The notes under the pieces were generated by a model. It had not been told where the DNA came from. It searched no databases and saw only the letters and a list, made by a program, of their open reading frames with translations. Made by a program: the position numbers and the translations under genes. Source: Flagellimonas ochracea (GTDB lineage: Bacteria; Bacteroidota; Bacteroidia; Flavobacteriales; Flavobacteriaceae). From it: a DNA stretch of 64,000 bases. The stretch spans positions 186,001 to 250,000 of the forward strand of contig NZ_JAAABI010000004.1 of the NCBI RefSeq assembly GCF_009903685.1, in the 5' to 3' direction. Shown here in pieces: positions 27,461 through 34,696 of this stretch (position 1 is the first letter of the stretch; the number at the start of each line of letters is the position of its first letter).

Positions 27461-28330
27461 TTAAAGCATTTCGGCGTGCATCAATAAGGCCATCGCCTTC
27501 TCAGTTTTTCCTTCTTCCAAAATTTGTTGTGCCATCTTATGGATTTCATTTTTGGATGCATCTTCCAACTCCAAATCTTGAAGACTTTCCATTATCTCTT
27601 CCTTTGATGGCAATCGTTCTAAATTGCCCAGTCGACCTAAATTGTTGCCCGTCAACACTTCACTTTGACGAATCCCCTGCGGCAGAGCATCCACACCTAT
27701 TCCTTTGGTTCGTATGGGCTTGGGAATTTCAAAGAGAGCACTTCCATTGGCATGAACGTACCAGCTGCCCCCCATACGTCCCACCAAATCCAGTTTTTGG
27801 GTATCCAATAAACCGTCGGTCAGATACTCTTCATTAATATGGATAAGTTTCACTTTGGCCAAAATAAGGTTACCGGCACCGGGTGTTTGCGCCAACTCAA
27901 TGACATCTTCCACCGAGCATTCAAAAGAAACCGGTGCTTCTCCAACTCTTGGAGGACTCACTGTTTTGCTGGGCACTTGGGTAAATCCGGCCTTTACAAA
28001 TTCGTTTACTCCTTTATCATAAGCCGTGCTGGAAAGTGACATTTGCTCCACTATACCCTGATTGACGATGTTGATCACCACCTCTGGAACCTCTTTCACA
28101 TTTTGATGGGTATGCTTGGTGGAATTGTCTCGTCCGCTGCGGGCAGGAGAAAAAATCATTATAGGTGGATTGGAACTGAACACATTAAAAAAACTGAATG
28201 GGCTCAGGTTCACATTGCCATGCTTATCCACTGTGCTGGCGAAACAAATGGGTCTTGGTGCCACAGCCGTCAACAAAATGTTGTGAAGATCAGGCTGGGA
28301 AATTTGATTTGGGTCTATGGTCTGTATCAT
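27461..28330 (-). CDS. Flavin-reductase-like FMN-binding protein of the tyrosine cluster
   Basis: A 289-residue protein with a split-barrel flavin-reductase domain in residues about 10-200: AVAPRPICFASTVDKHGN, SPFSFFNVFSSNPPIMIFSP and a conserved NIVNQGIVEQMSLSS. A helical tail of about 60 residues follows (SKEEIMESLQDLELEDASK). Family members bind FMN and either supply reduced flavin or act on small substrates. No flavin-dependent monooxygenase is nearby. It lies between fahA and the aminotransferase, two bases from the latter, so it probably acts in tyrosine breakdown. Its reaction is unknown; it is a candidate for an unassigned step. Confidence 0.82.
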   Translation of the reverse strand: MIQTIDPNQISQPDLHNILLTAVAPRPICFASTVDKHGNVNLSPFSFFNVFSSNPPIMIFSPARSGRDNSTKHTHQNVKEVPEVVINIVNQGIVEQMSLSSTAYDKGVNEFVKAGFTQVPSKTVSPPRVGEAPVSFECSVEDVIELAQTPGAGNLILAKVKLIHINEEYLTDGLLDTQKLDLVGRMGGSWYVHANGSALFEIPKPIRTKGIGVDALPQGIRQSEVLTGNNLGRLGNLERLPSKEEIMESLQDLELEDASKNEIHKMAQQILEEGKTEKAMALLMHAEML

Positions 28331-28345
28331 TTTGAAACCTTTTTT

Positions 28346-28420
28346 ATCATATCGAGCGTAGTCGAGATATGAAAAGTAGTTCTGGATGACATTTCGACTG
28401 TGCTCAATGTGACGTCCAGA
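28346..28420. repeat. REP-like repeat (copy 3)
   Basis: Between fahA and the flavin-reductase gene lies ATCGAGCGTAGTCGAGAT next to TTTCGACTGTGCTCAATGTG. The two CGAGCGnAGTCGA-like cores face each other, forming a palindromic unit. The core matches copies 1 and 2 near 3.3 and 3.8 kb. Confidence 0.6.
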
Positions 28421-28429
28421 ACCAATATA

Positions 28430-29650
28430 CTATTTTGCAGGCATCACTTTTGTGGAAACCTCTCCGAATCCAACACGAATGCCATCTTTTTGAGCGTAAC
28501 CCCTCATGCTTACCGTATCTCCATCATTGATAAACTTGCGTTCGGTTCCATCTTTCATTTGAAGTGGTTTGGTCCCCATCCAGGCCAATTCCAACATGGA
28601 ACCATAGGAATCTTCGTCTTTTCCAGAAATGGTTCCCGATGCCATCATATCCCCGATATGCACATTACAACCATTTACTGTATGATGTGCTAATTGTTGT
28701 GCCATGTTCCAATACATGTGCTTGAAGTTGCTTTGACAAACGTTGGTTTCTTCACTACCTTCTGGTATAATACCTACTTCAAGATGGATGTCATAATTTT
28801 TCTGTCCGTCATATTCCAAATAAGGCAATACTTTGGGCTCTTGTTTGGGGCCCGCCACGCGAAACGGCTCCAAGGCTTCCAAGGTTACTATCCATGGAGA
28901 AATTGAGGAAGCAAAGTTCTTCGCTAAAAAAGGGCCCAATGGTACATATTCCCATTTTTGGATGTCACGGGCAGACCAATCATTAAAGAGGACCAAGCCA
29001 AAAATGTGGTCTTCGGCTTCACCTGTGGATACTGTATCGCCCATTTGAGTATTTTTTCCAACCACAAATCCCATTTCCAACTCAAAATCCAACCGTTGTG
29101 AAGGACCGAAAACGGGAGTGTTACTATCCTTGGGAAGTGTTTGTCCTTTTGGTCGATGAATGGGTTGGCCACTCACAATAATAGAGCTGGCCCTACCATG
29201 ATAACCCACAGGAATATGCTTCCAGTTGGGAAGCAATGCATTTTCAGGGTCGCGGAACATCTTTCCCACGTTGGTGGCGTGTTCTATACTGGAATAAAAG
29301 TCAGTATAATCACCTACGTGTACAGGCATATGCATTTGTGCCTCGGATTGCTTTACGAACAATTCGGGCTTTCCTGTCAAAACTGAATTATCGTCTTGCA
29401 ACCACGATTGAATGTCGGTACGTACCTTGGAGGTGACCGATTTGCCCAATGCAATAAAATCATTGAGATTATTTCGATTTAAAACAGCAATATCAAAATC
29501 GAAAACACCTAAGCTGTGCACGGCTGCCAAATCAAGGATATGCTCCCCGATGGCCACTCCCGCACGCGGGTTTCTATCCTTGGTAGAAAATATTCCAAAA
29601 GGAATGTTATGAATTGAAAAATCTGAGTTTTCAGGTATGTTTACTATCAT
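28430..29650 (-). CDS. fahA: Fumarylacetoacetase
   Basis: Last enzyme of tyrosine breakdown, cleaving fumarylacetoacetate to fumarate and acetoacetate. It has 406 residues, close to the usual 415-435. Conserved parts are the N-terminal SH3-like domain with FGIFSTKDRNPRAGVAIG, then DYTDFYSSIEHATNVGKMFR with the catalytic His (in EHATN) and metal Asp, FELEMGFVVGK with the metal-binding Glu pair, and LFNDWSARDIQKWEYVPLGP with another metal Asp. HTVNGCNVHIGDMMASGTIS is also typical. It lies downstream of hmgA on the same strand, separated by a 105-base gap that holds a palindromic repeat. Confidence 0.95.
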   Translation of the reverse strand: MIVNIPENSDFSIHNIPFGIFSTKDRNPRAGVAIGEHILDLAAVHSLGVFDFDIAVLNRNNLNDFIALGKSVTSKVRTDIQSWLQDDNSVLTGKPELFVKQSEAQMHMPVHVGDYTDFYSSIEHATNVGKMFRDPENALLPNWKHIPVGYHGRASSIIVSGQPIHRPKGQTLPKDSNTPVFGPSQRLDFELEMGFVVGKNTQMGDTVSTGEAEDHIFGLVLFNDWSARDIQKWEYVPLGPFLAKNFASSISPWIVTLEALEPFRVAGPKQEPKVLPYLEYDGQKNYDIHLEVGIIPEGSEETNVCQSNFKHMYWNMAQQLAHHTVNGCNVHIGDMMASGTISGKDEDSYGSMLELAWMGTKPLQMKDGTERKFINDGDTVSMRGYAQKDGIRVGFGEVSTKVMPAK

Positions 29651-29667
29651 TTATTATGTTTTGCTAG

Positions 29668-29736
29668 GTCATTTCGAAATGAGCGTGGCGATTGGGAAAT
29701 CTAAAAGTGAGATTTCTCACATTCGTTCGAAATGAC
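29668..29736. repeat. Palindromic intergenic repeat between fahA and hmgA
   Basis: Perfect terminal arms GTCATTTCGAA (29668-29678) and TTCGAAATGAC (29726-29736) enclose 47 bases. These include the smaller pair AAATCT/AGATTT around 29697-29715. The layout is that of a folded REP or MITE-like unit and could form a long hairpin in the hmgA-fahA transcript. Confidence 0.6.
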
Positions 29737-29755
29737 ATTCAATATGGTTTAACTA

Positions 29756-30913
29756 TTACTCCAACCAAGATTTATAGTACTTGCCATCGTCAATTTTGAG
29801 GGCATTTTCGGTCACCTGTAAAGGTTTGAACGTATCTATCATGACGGCCAATTCTTCAGTGCCTTTTTTGCCAATACTTCCCTCATACGTTCCAGGATGT
29901 GGTCCATGTGGAATTCCTGCAGGGTGCAGGGAAATATAGCCAGGTCCAATGCCTGTGCGACTCATAAAATCGCCATCCACATAATACAACACCTCGTCAG
30001 AATCGATATTGGAGTGGTTATAGGGAGCCGGAATAGCCTTCGGATGGTAATCGTAAAGCCTTGGACAAAATGAGCAAATCACAAATGCACTGGTCTCGAA
30101 GGTTTGGTGCACGGGTGGCGGTTGGTGCACACGACCTGTAATGGGTTCAAAATTGTGGATTGAAAATCCGTAGGGATAATTGTAGCCGTCCCATCCAACC
30201 ACATCAAACGGATGTGTGGCATAGACCAAGCTGTGCAATATGCCCTGCTTTTTTATTTTCATCACAAACTCCCCGGTTTTATCATGCGCTTTCAAGTCTT
30301 GTGGCAATTTGTAATCCCGTTCACAAAATGGGGAGTGTTCCAAAAGCTGTCCAAACCAATTTCGATAACGTTTGGGGGTATATATGGGATGGAACGATTC
30401 TGAATATAGGATACGGTTGTCCTCGGTGTCAAATTCGATTTGGTATATCATCCCTCTAGGAATGATAAGGTAATCGCCATATTCAAAAGGGATGTCCCCC
30501 AAAAAGGTTTTTAATGTTCCGGAGCCTTTATGGATAAAGAGCATCTCATCGGCATCGGCATTTTTGTAAAAATAGTCCGTAAGCGATTTTTTTGGTGCTG
30601 CCAACCCGATGTGTACATCGCTGTTCACCAAAAGAGGTTCTCTTGCTTCGAGAAAATCATCTTTGGGCAGCACATCAAATCCAATTAGTTTACGGGATGT
30701 GATGTTCTTTTGCACAGCAATTTTCGGATTCATATCCACGGGTTCGCCAATTTCCTTTACCTGTGTTGGACGATGAATGTGATAGAGTAGGGATGACATG
30801 CCATCGAAACCAATGGTGCCGAACAGCTGCTCATAATAGAGCCCTCCTTCGGGCTTTTCAAATTGGGTATGCCGCTTTTGTGGAATTTTACCGAGTTTAT
30901 GATAGATGGGCAT
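29756..30913 (-). CDS. hmgA: Homogentisate 1,2-dioxygenase
   Basis: Fe(II) ring-cleaving dioxygenase that turns homogentisate into maleylacetoacetate. It has 385 residues, shorter than the roughly 430-residue proteobacterial form. It is a cupin-fold protein with PFEYGDYLIIPRGMIYQIEF in the N-terminal part. In the catalytic part, HSNIDSDEVLYYVDGDF, FMSRTGIGPGYISLHPAGIP and HGPHPGTYEGSIGKK supply the His-Glu-His iron ligands. The Gly-Ile-Pro-His-Gly-Pro-His segment is diagnostic. It lies downstream of hppD with a large inverted repeat in the 102-base gap. Confidence 0.94.
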   Translation of the reverse strand: MPIYHKLGKIPQKRHTQFEKPEGGLYYEQLFGTIGFDGMSSLLYHIHRPTQVKEIGEPVDMNPKIAVQKNITSRKLIGFDVLPKDDFLEAREPLLVNSDVHIGLAAPKKSLTDYFYKNADADEMLFIHKGSGTLKTFLGDIPFEYGDYLIIPRGMIYQIEFDTEDNRILYSESFHPIYTPKRYRNWFGQLLEHSPFCERDYKLPQDLKAHDKTGEFVMKIKKQGILHSLVYATHPFDVVGWDGYNYPYGFSIHNFEPITGRVHQPPPVHQTFETSAFVICSFCPRLYDYHPKAIPAPYNHSNIDSDEVLYYVDGDFMSRTGIGPGYISLHPAGIPHGPHPGTYEGSIGKKGTEELAVMIDTFKPLQVTENALKIDDGKYYKSWLE

Positions 30914-30940
30914 AGTTTAGTATTTTAAATTGAAGTTTAC

Positions 30941-30996
30941 AAGGAAATACAAGTTTACGAATAAGGCGTATTTGTTTTTCAAACTTGCATTTCCTT
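30941..30996 (-). repeat. Long inverted repeat between hppD and hmgA
   Basis: AAGGAAATACAAGTTT (30941-30956) pairs with AAACTTGCATTTCCTT (30981-30996) at 15 of 16 positions, the odd one being a G-U pair in one strand. The 24-base loop can itself fold in part (ACGAATA/TATTTGT). It lies 28 bases before the hmgA start on the message, so it could act as an attenuator, RNA-processing or stabilising element. It lacks a clear T tract. Confidence 0.6.
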
Positions 30997-31015
30997 TTTA
31001 TGCGTAAGCTTTTGT

Positions 31016-32152
31016 TTAGTGAAGTGTTCCACGCAACTCTTGTTCGCGCTCTATGGCTTCAAACAATGCTTTAAAGTTACCCTTTCCAAACGATTGTGCG
31101 CCTTTTCTTTGAATGATTTCGAAGAACATGGTAGGGCGTGGTTCTACCGGTTTTGTAAAAATCTGGAGCAGGTACCCCTCATCATCACGATCAACCAAAA
31201 TCCCTAATTCTTTTAAGGGGGCAATGTCCTCATCAATTTCACCAACGCGGTCAGTGACTGCTTCGTAGTAAGTGTCCGGGACCCTTAAAAACTCCACGCC
31301 CCGGCTTTTTAGATCTCTTACGGTTTTGATTATATCGTCTGTGGCAACAGCAACGTGTTGTACGCCTTCGCCTTCATAAAAATCAAGATACTCCTCTACC
31401 TGCGATTTTTTCTTGCCTTCGGCAGGTTCGTTGATAGGGAATTTAATGCGACCATTTCCGTTGCTCATCACCTTGCTCATCAATGCGGTGTATTCTGTGG
31501 AGATATCATTGTCATCAAAAGAAAGAATGTTTTTAAAACCCAATACTTTTTCATAGAAGTCCACCCAATGGTTCATCTTGTTCCAACCTACATTGCCCAC
31601 CATGTGATCCACATATTTTAGCCCTACGGGAGCAGGATTGTAATCGGGAGTTTCCCATTTTTTGTATCCGGGAAGAAAAACACCGTTGTAATCTTTGCGT
31701 TCCACGAAAATATGGACGGTTTCCCCGTAGGTATATATTCCCGAGCGAACCACTTTTCCAGTATTGTCTTTCTCGGTGGTTGGTTCCATGTAGGATTTTG
31801 CCCCTCGGGCCATTGCAGTTTCATAGGCGTAGGTGGCATCTTCTACCCAAAGGGCAACCACTTTCACACCATCGCCGTGGTTGTCAATATGTTTTCCGAT
31901 TTCTGTTCCGCTTTTCAACGGAGAGGTTAAAACCAAACGTATCTTATCTTGGACCACCACATAGCTTTCGCGGTCTTTAAGGCCTGTTTCCAAGCCAGCG
32001 TAGGCCAGCGATTGAAAACCAAAAGCGGTCTTATAAAAATGGGCAGCTTGTTTGGAGTTGCCCACGTAGAGCTCTACGTAGTCCGTGCCATTGATGGGCA
32101 TAAAATCTTGCAACTTGTCATCCTTTATATTGGATAGGGTAGAAGTTTCCAT
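31016..32152 (-). CDS. hppD: 4-hydroxyphenylpyruvate dioxygenase
   Basis: Non-heme Fe(II) enzyme that converts 4-hydroxyphenylpyruvate to homogentisate. It has 378 residues with two vicinal-oxygen-chelate domains: residues about 18-150 (DYVELYVGNSKQAAHFYKTA) and about 175-360. Iron ligands are the His in YVDHMVGNVG, the His in EGVQHVAVATDDI and the Glu in PTMFFEIIQRKG. The C-terminal FGKGNFKALFEAIEREQ is typical. It heads the minus-strand tyrosine catabolic genes, has a likely -7 box at 32198-32205, and is divergent from the MarR regulator. Confidence 0.95.
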   Translation of the reverse strand: METSTLSNIKDDKLQDFMPINGTDYVELYVGNSKQAAHFYKTAFGFQSLAYAGLETGLKDRESYVVVQDKIRLVLTSPLKSGTEIGKHIDNHGDGVKVVALWVEDATYAYETAMARGAKSYMEPTTEKDNTGKVVRSGIYTYGETVHIFVERKDYNGVFLPGYKKWETPDYNPAPVGLKYVDHMVGNVGWNKMNHWVDFYEKVLGFKNILSFDDNDISTEYTALMSKVMSNGNGRIKFPINEPAEGKKKSQVEEYLDFYEGEGVQHVAVATDDIIKTVRDLKSRGVEFLRVPDTYYEAVTDRVGEIDEDIAPLKELGILVDRDDEGYLLQIFTKPVEPRPTMFFEIIQRKGAQSFGKGNFKALFEAIEREQELRGTLH

Positions 32153-32197
32153 AAGGCTTTTATTTTTTGAATTCGATTATTATTGTTGTTAATGCAA

Positions 32198-32215
32198 CAA
32201 AAATAGTTATTTTTG
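32198..32215. promoter_or_regulatory. Palindrome with back-to-back -7 boxes of hppD and marR; probable operator
   Basis: CAAAAATAGTTATTTTTG is an inverted repeat with perfect 8-base arms around a GT centre. Each arm is TATTTTTG on one strand, matching TAnnTTTG: one faces hppD (minus, leader about 40 bases) and one faces marR (plus, leader about 55 bases). For marR, GTTG stands 19 bases upstream in the -33 place; the hppD -33 box is poor. A MarR dimer bound here would cover both promoters. The palindrome is seen; the operator role is inference. Confidence 0.6.
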
Positions 32216-32275
32216 GCTTACGAAAGCGTTTTCGGAAATAAAAAATAAGGTTAAAATTTTGACCTAAAATTCAAT

Positions 32276-32722
32276 ATGCTCAATCAAATTGATGAAATAC
32301 AGGGAATAGGCTTGCATTTGGACTTGGTGCTTCGAAAAGTTCAAGACGCCTACCTGCGTAAGTTTGATGCATTAGGCGTTAATATGACGATTGAGCAATG
32401 GGTTATTCTACATCGTATTTATGAACTTGGTGATGAAGCCAGCCAAAGGGAGGTTGTACGAAGTAATTTTCGGAATCGAGCTACTACCTCCCGGGTAATT
32501 GGAGGTTTGGAGCGCAAGGGATGGATCAATAAAACCCGATTTGATGGCGATCAAAAACGATTTAAACTTGAACTTACCTCTGAGGGTCAAAAAATAATCG
32601 ATTTGGTATTGCCCCATGCAGTTGACCTTCGCAAGCAGGCCATCAAAAAATTGGAGGTGTCAGAGTTTGAGATTTTTTTGAAGGTCTTGGACCAGATAGG
32701 GGATAATTACAATATGGCCTGA
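32276..32722 (+). CDS. MarR family transcriptional regulator
   Basis: A winged-helix regulator of 148 residues that acts as a dimer. The DNA-binding part is DEASQREVVRSNFRNRATTSRVIGGLERKGWI (recognition helix around 60-75), with the wing TRFDGDQKRFKLELTSEGQK. Helices at both ends form the dimer. It is transcribed away from hppD across the palindrome at 32198-32215. It is likely to repress the tyrosine/homogentisate genes and itself, with an aromatic intermediate as the natural inducer candidate. That assignment is inferred from position. Confidence 0.9.
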   Translation: MLNQIDEIQGIGLHLDLVLRKVQDAYLRKFDALGVNMTIEQWVILHRIYELGDEASQREVVRSNFRNRATTSRVIGGLERKGWINKTRFDGDQKRFKLELTSEGQKIIDLVLPHAVDLRKQAIKKLEVSEFEIFLKVLDQIGDNYNMA

Positions 32723-32804
32723 AATTGGCACCTATTTTCTTAATTGCCAACATGATATGGGAGATTGTCCCAAAGAATTGTTAAAAAGGGCCTTCGATGT
32801 TAAT

Positions 32805-32816
32805 ATAGCATAGAAA
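32805..32816 (+). repeat. Shared upstream element of the 56-residue gene
   Basis: ATAGCATAGAAA stands 86 bases before the ATG of the small gene. The same 12-mer stands 85 bases before the ATG of the related gene at 34087 (see 34002-34013). A second shared block, AATTTTGT, occurs about 30 bases before both starts. This suggests the upstream regions were duplicated with the genes. Confidence 0.5.
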
Positions 32817-32890
32817 GCGGAAAATCCTGTTAATTTATTGCCTTAAGATATGCGTGAATTTTGTGATACATTTTTCAAAAAACTTATAGT

Positions 32891-33061
32891 ATGAAAAAGT
32901 TTAAGCATTATCCCAACGTATGGCAGACGTATCCCTTTTCAATGGATTTGTTTGCGCATATGGAAAAGGAAGCCCGATTAAGGGAAAGCGAAAGGCACGT
33001 GAAAAAAGAAACCGTGCAAAAAGAACGAAAATCAAAATTTAAACTGGCCTTGGGCTGGTAA
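32891..33061 (+). CDS. Small protein with YPNxWQTxPFxxDLFA N-terminus (56 residues)
   Basis: A short intact frame, ATG to TAA. Its first 22 residues match the start of the 184-residue protein at 34087 at 15 positions (Y7-P8-N9, W11-Q12-T13, P15-F16, D19-L20-F21-A22). The rest is a charged helix-like region, ARLRESERHVKKETVQKERK, ending KFKLALGW. No signal peptide, membrane segment or known domain is seen. A stem-loop terminator follows 30 bases after the stop. The cross-match to a second gene, in similar surroundings, supports its being real. Function unknown. Confidence 0.65.
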   Translation: MKKFKHYPNVWQTYPFSMDLFAHMEKEARLRESERHVKKETVQKERKSKFKLALGW

Positions 33062-33091
33062 ACTTTCAAATCGAATATTCAAATAATGAAT

Positions 33092-33119
33092 AGGCATCCA
33101 TTTGGGTGCCTTTTTCTTT
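33092..33119 (+). terminator. Terminator of the 56-residue gene
   Basis: AGGCATCC pairs with GGGTGCCT across an ATTT loop (one G-T pair), followed by TTTTCTTTT. It resembles the terminator after the related gene at 34670. Confidence 0.75.
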
Positions 33120-33170
33120 TAATAATTTTCTCAAGCGCATCGAGATCAATCCAAAGAAGATGCTCCAGTT

Positions 33171-33908
33171 TCAATAGGAATACTTAACAATCAATTGTGC
33201 TAGAGTTGCCAAGCCTATTAACAAAATTAGTACTAGGCTCAGTTTCCTAAAAATCCCCTGCGGGATATAAAACAGTATTTTTTTGCCGAGATAGGTGCCT
33301 ACAAATCCTATGACCAATAGAAAGGGAAGGTAGGTAAGCTCCTGCTTGCCGATATACCCATTGCTGTAGTACACAAAAGTGCGGGAGAAGTCAATCAAAA
33401 AATCAATAAAGGCGGAAGTAGCAATAAAGGCACTCTTCTCCAGATTAAAAGCGGCCAAGGTAAGCCCCCGAATGGCACCTCCGGTTCCCAAAAGCCCTGC
33501 GGAAAACCCGGACAGCGTGCCACCGATGACCGCATTTTTCTTTTTGGGAAGGACCACTATTTCACTTTTTATGAGAAACAAAAGGGAAAAAACCACTAAA
33601 AAAATACCTAATACAATTTCAAGTGTTGCAGTTTGGACGAGTTTGGAGAGAAATCCACCTATAATAACAAACAGTACTGATGGCAAACAAATATAGAGTA
33701 ACAGCATTTTATCCAACCCTTTTTTGAAGAAAAATATCTTACTAAGGTTACTTGACAGATGAAAAATAGCTGTCATTCCGAGGACAGAGTAAAAATCAAA
33801 ATAAAAATTGCCCAAGGGAACAAAAAAGACCGATGATCCAAAACCACCCACTGTTCCGATTATTTCTGCCAAAAGAGCCAGCAGTAAAAAGAAATAATTG
33901 ACTTTCAT
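33171..33908 (-). CDS. TauE/SafE-like sulfite exporter family membrane protein
   Basis: A 245-residue polytopic protein with about eight hydrophobic helices. The paired glycine-rich segments GTVGGFGSSVFFVPLG (about 18-33) and GGTLSGFSAGLLGTGGAIRG (about 128-147) are the duplicated hallmark of the TauE/SafE (DUF81) family, which moves sulfonates, sulfite or related small anions. The substrate here is not known. It is transcribed against the two YPNxWQT genes and lies between them. No sulfur-metabolism gene is nearby. Confidence 0.85.
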   Translation of the reverse strand: MKVNYFFLLLALLAEIIGTVGGFGSSVFFVPLGNFYFDFYSVLGMTAIFHLSSNLSKIFFFKKGLDKMLLLYICLPSVLFVIIGGFLSKLVQTATLEIVLGIFLVVFSLLFLIKSEIVVLPKKKNAVIGGTLSGFSAGLLGTGGAIRGLTLAAFNLEKSAFIATSAFIDFLIDFSRTFVYYSNGYIGKQELTYLPFLLVIGFVGTYLGKKILFYIPQGIFRKLSLVLILLIGLATLAQLIVKYSY

Positions 33909-34001
33909 ATGTTGGTTAAGGATGTCCCATTCAAAGGTAAGGAAGAATGTTTTTGTGAAATTTTAACGTAAAACAATAAAAAATCAATTTTTAAGGATAA
34001 A

Positions 34002-34013
34002 ATAGCATAGAAA
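34002..34013 (+). repeat. Shared upstream element of the 184-residue gene
   Basis: ATAGCATAGAAA, identical to 32805-32816 and at nearly the same distance (85 versus 86 bases) from the ATG of its gene. Confidence 0.5.
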
Positions 34014-34086
34014 CTGGTGAATTCTATAGAAGCACAGACTTATTTACTATCGCAATTTTGTACTGTATATCAAAATACAATGTACT

Positions 34087-34641
34087 ATGAAAATTAACAA
34101 AGTATATCCAAATAAATGGCAAACAGTTCCTTTCACTTTTGATTTGTTTGCTGGATGGAAGGCCCAAGGACGGGCTGCCAAAGAATTGATTTTGAAAAAT
34201 GAAGTTATTAAAGACGGCAATATTGCTGAAATGACCTTCAATATTTACCGTTTTAGTGCCGTTGATTCTGAAGGAAGGGAATATTTGATTCAGGAATTTT
34301 CTGAAAACAATGCGGTCACTTTCAAAGGAATGCAATCGGGTCATTTTGTGCGATTGGGAAGTCTGGTTAATTTACCTGCAAGAGACTATACCGCCCTGCG
34401 ATTTCATGTTAGGAACCAAGGCAACGTGCTACGATATGCTGATGGCAACGAGGAAAACGCCAATCAATTGGACCATTTGGATTTCACCATCGAAAATGGC
34501 TTTACCATCAAAGATGAAGGGGTATTGGACCTCAAATTGTGGTTTGATTTGGTGCCTTTTCATTGGAATCGTCATTGGAAAGCTTTCATCGAGCCATTTT
34601 CCAATAAAAATCCAAGACCTCGATGGGCAAATAGCTTCTGA
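34087..34641 (+). CDS. Uncharacterised 184-residue protein with YPNxWQTxPFxxDLFA N-terminus
   Basis: I do not recognise a named family with confidence. The first 22 residues match the 56-residue protein at 32891. From about residue 40 there is a beta-rich domain (NIAEMTFNIYRFSAVD, GHFVRLGSLVNLPARDYTALRFHV, LDFTIENGFTIKDEGVLDLKLWFDLV), whose order loosely recalls DUF4382-like sandwiches of Bacteroidota lipoproteins. There is no signal peptide or lipobox, so a cytoplasmic place is likely. The end is basic and aromatic (PFHWNRHWKAF, NPRPRWANSF). It is a single-gene unit with its own terminator. Confidence 0.75.
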   Translation: MKINKVYPNKWQTVPFTFDLFAGWKAQGRAAKELILKNEVIKDGNIAEMTFNIYRFSAVDSEGREYLIQEFSENNAVTFKGMQSGHFVRLGSLVNLPARDYTALRFHVRNQGNVLRYADGNEENANQLDHLDFTIENGFTIKDEGVLDLKLWFDLVPFHWNRHWKAFIEPFSNKNPRPRWANSF

Positions 34642-34669
34642 AGCTAAAAAACGAACAGGAATGAAGGAA

Positions 34670-34696
34670 AAGGCACCAATTAGGTGCCTTTCTTAT
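34670..34696. terminator. Terminator after the 184-residue gene
   Basis: AAGGCACC (34670-34677), loop AATTA, GGTGCCTT (34683-34690), then TCTTATTTT. It also lies at the end of the convergent serine hydrolase gene and may serve both. Confidence 0.78.
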
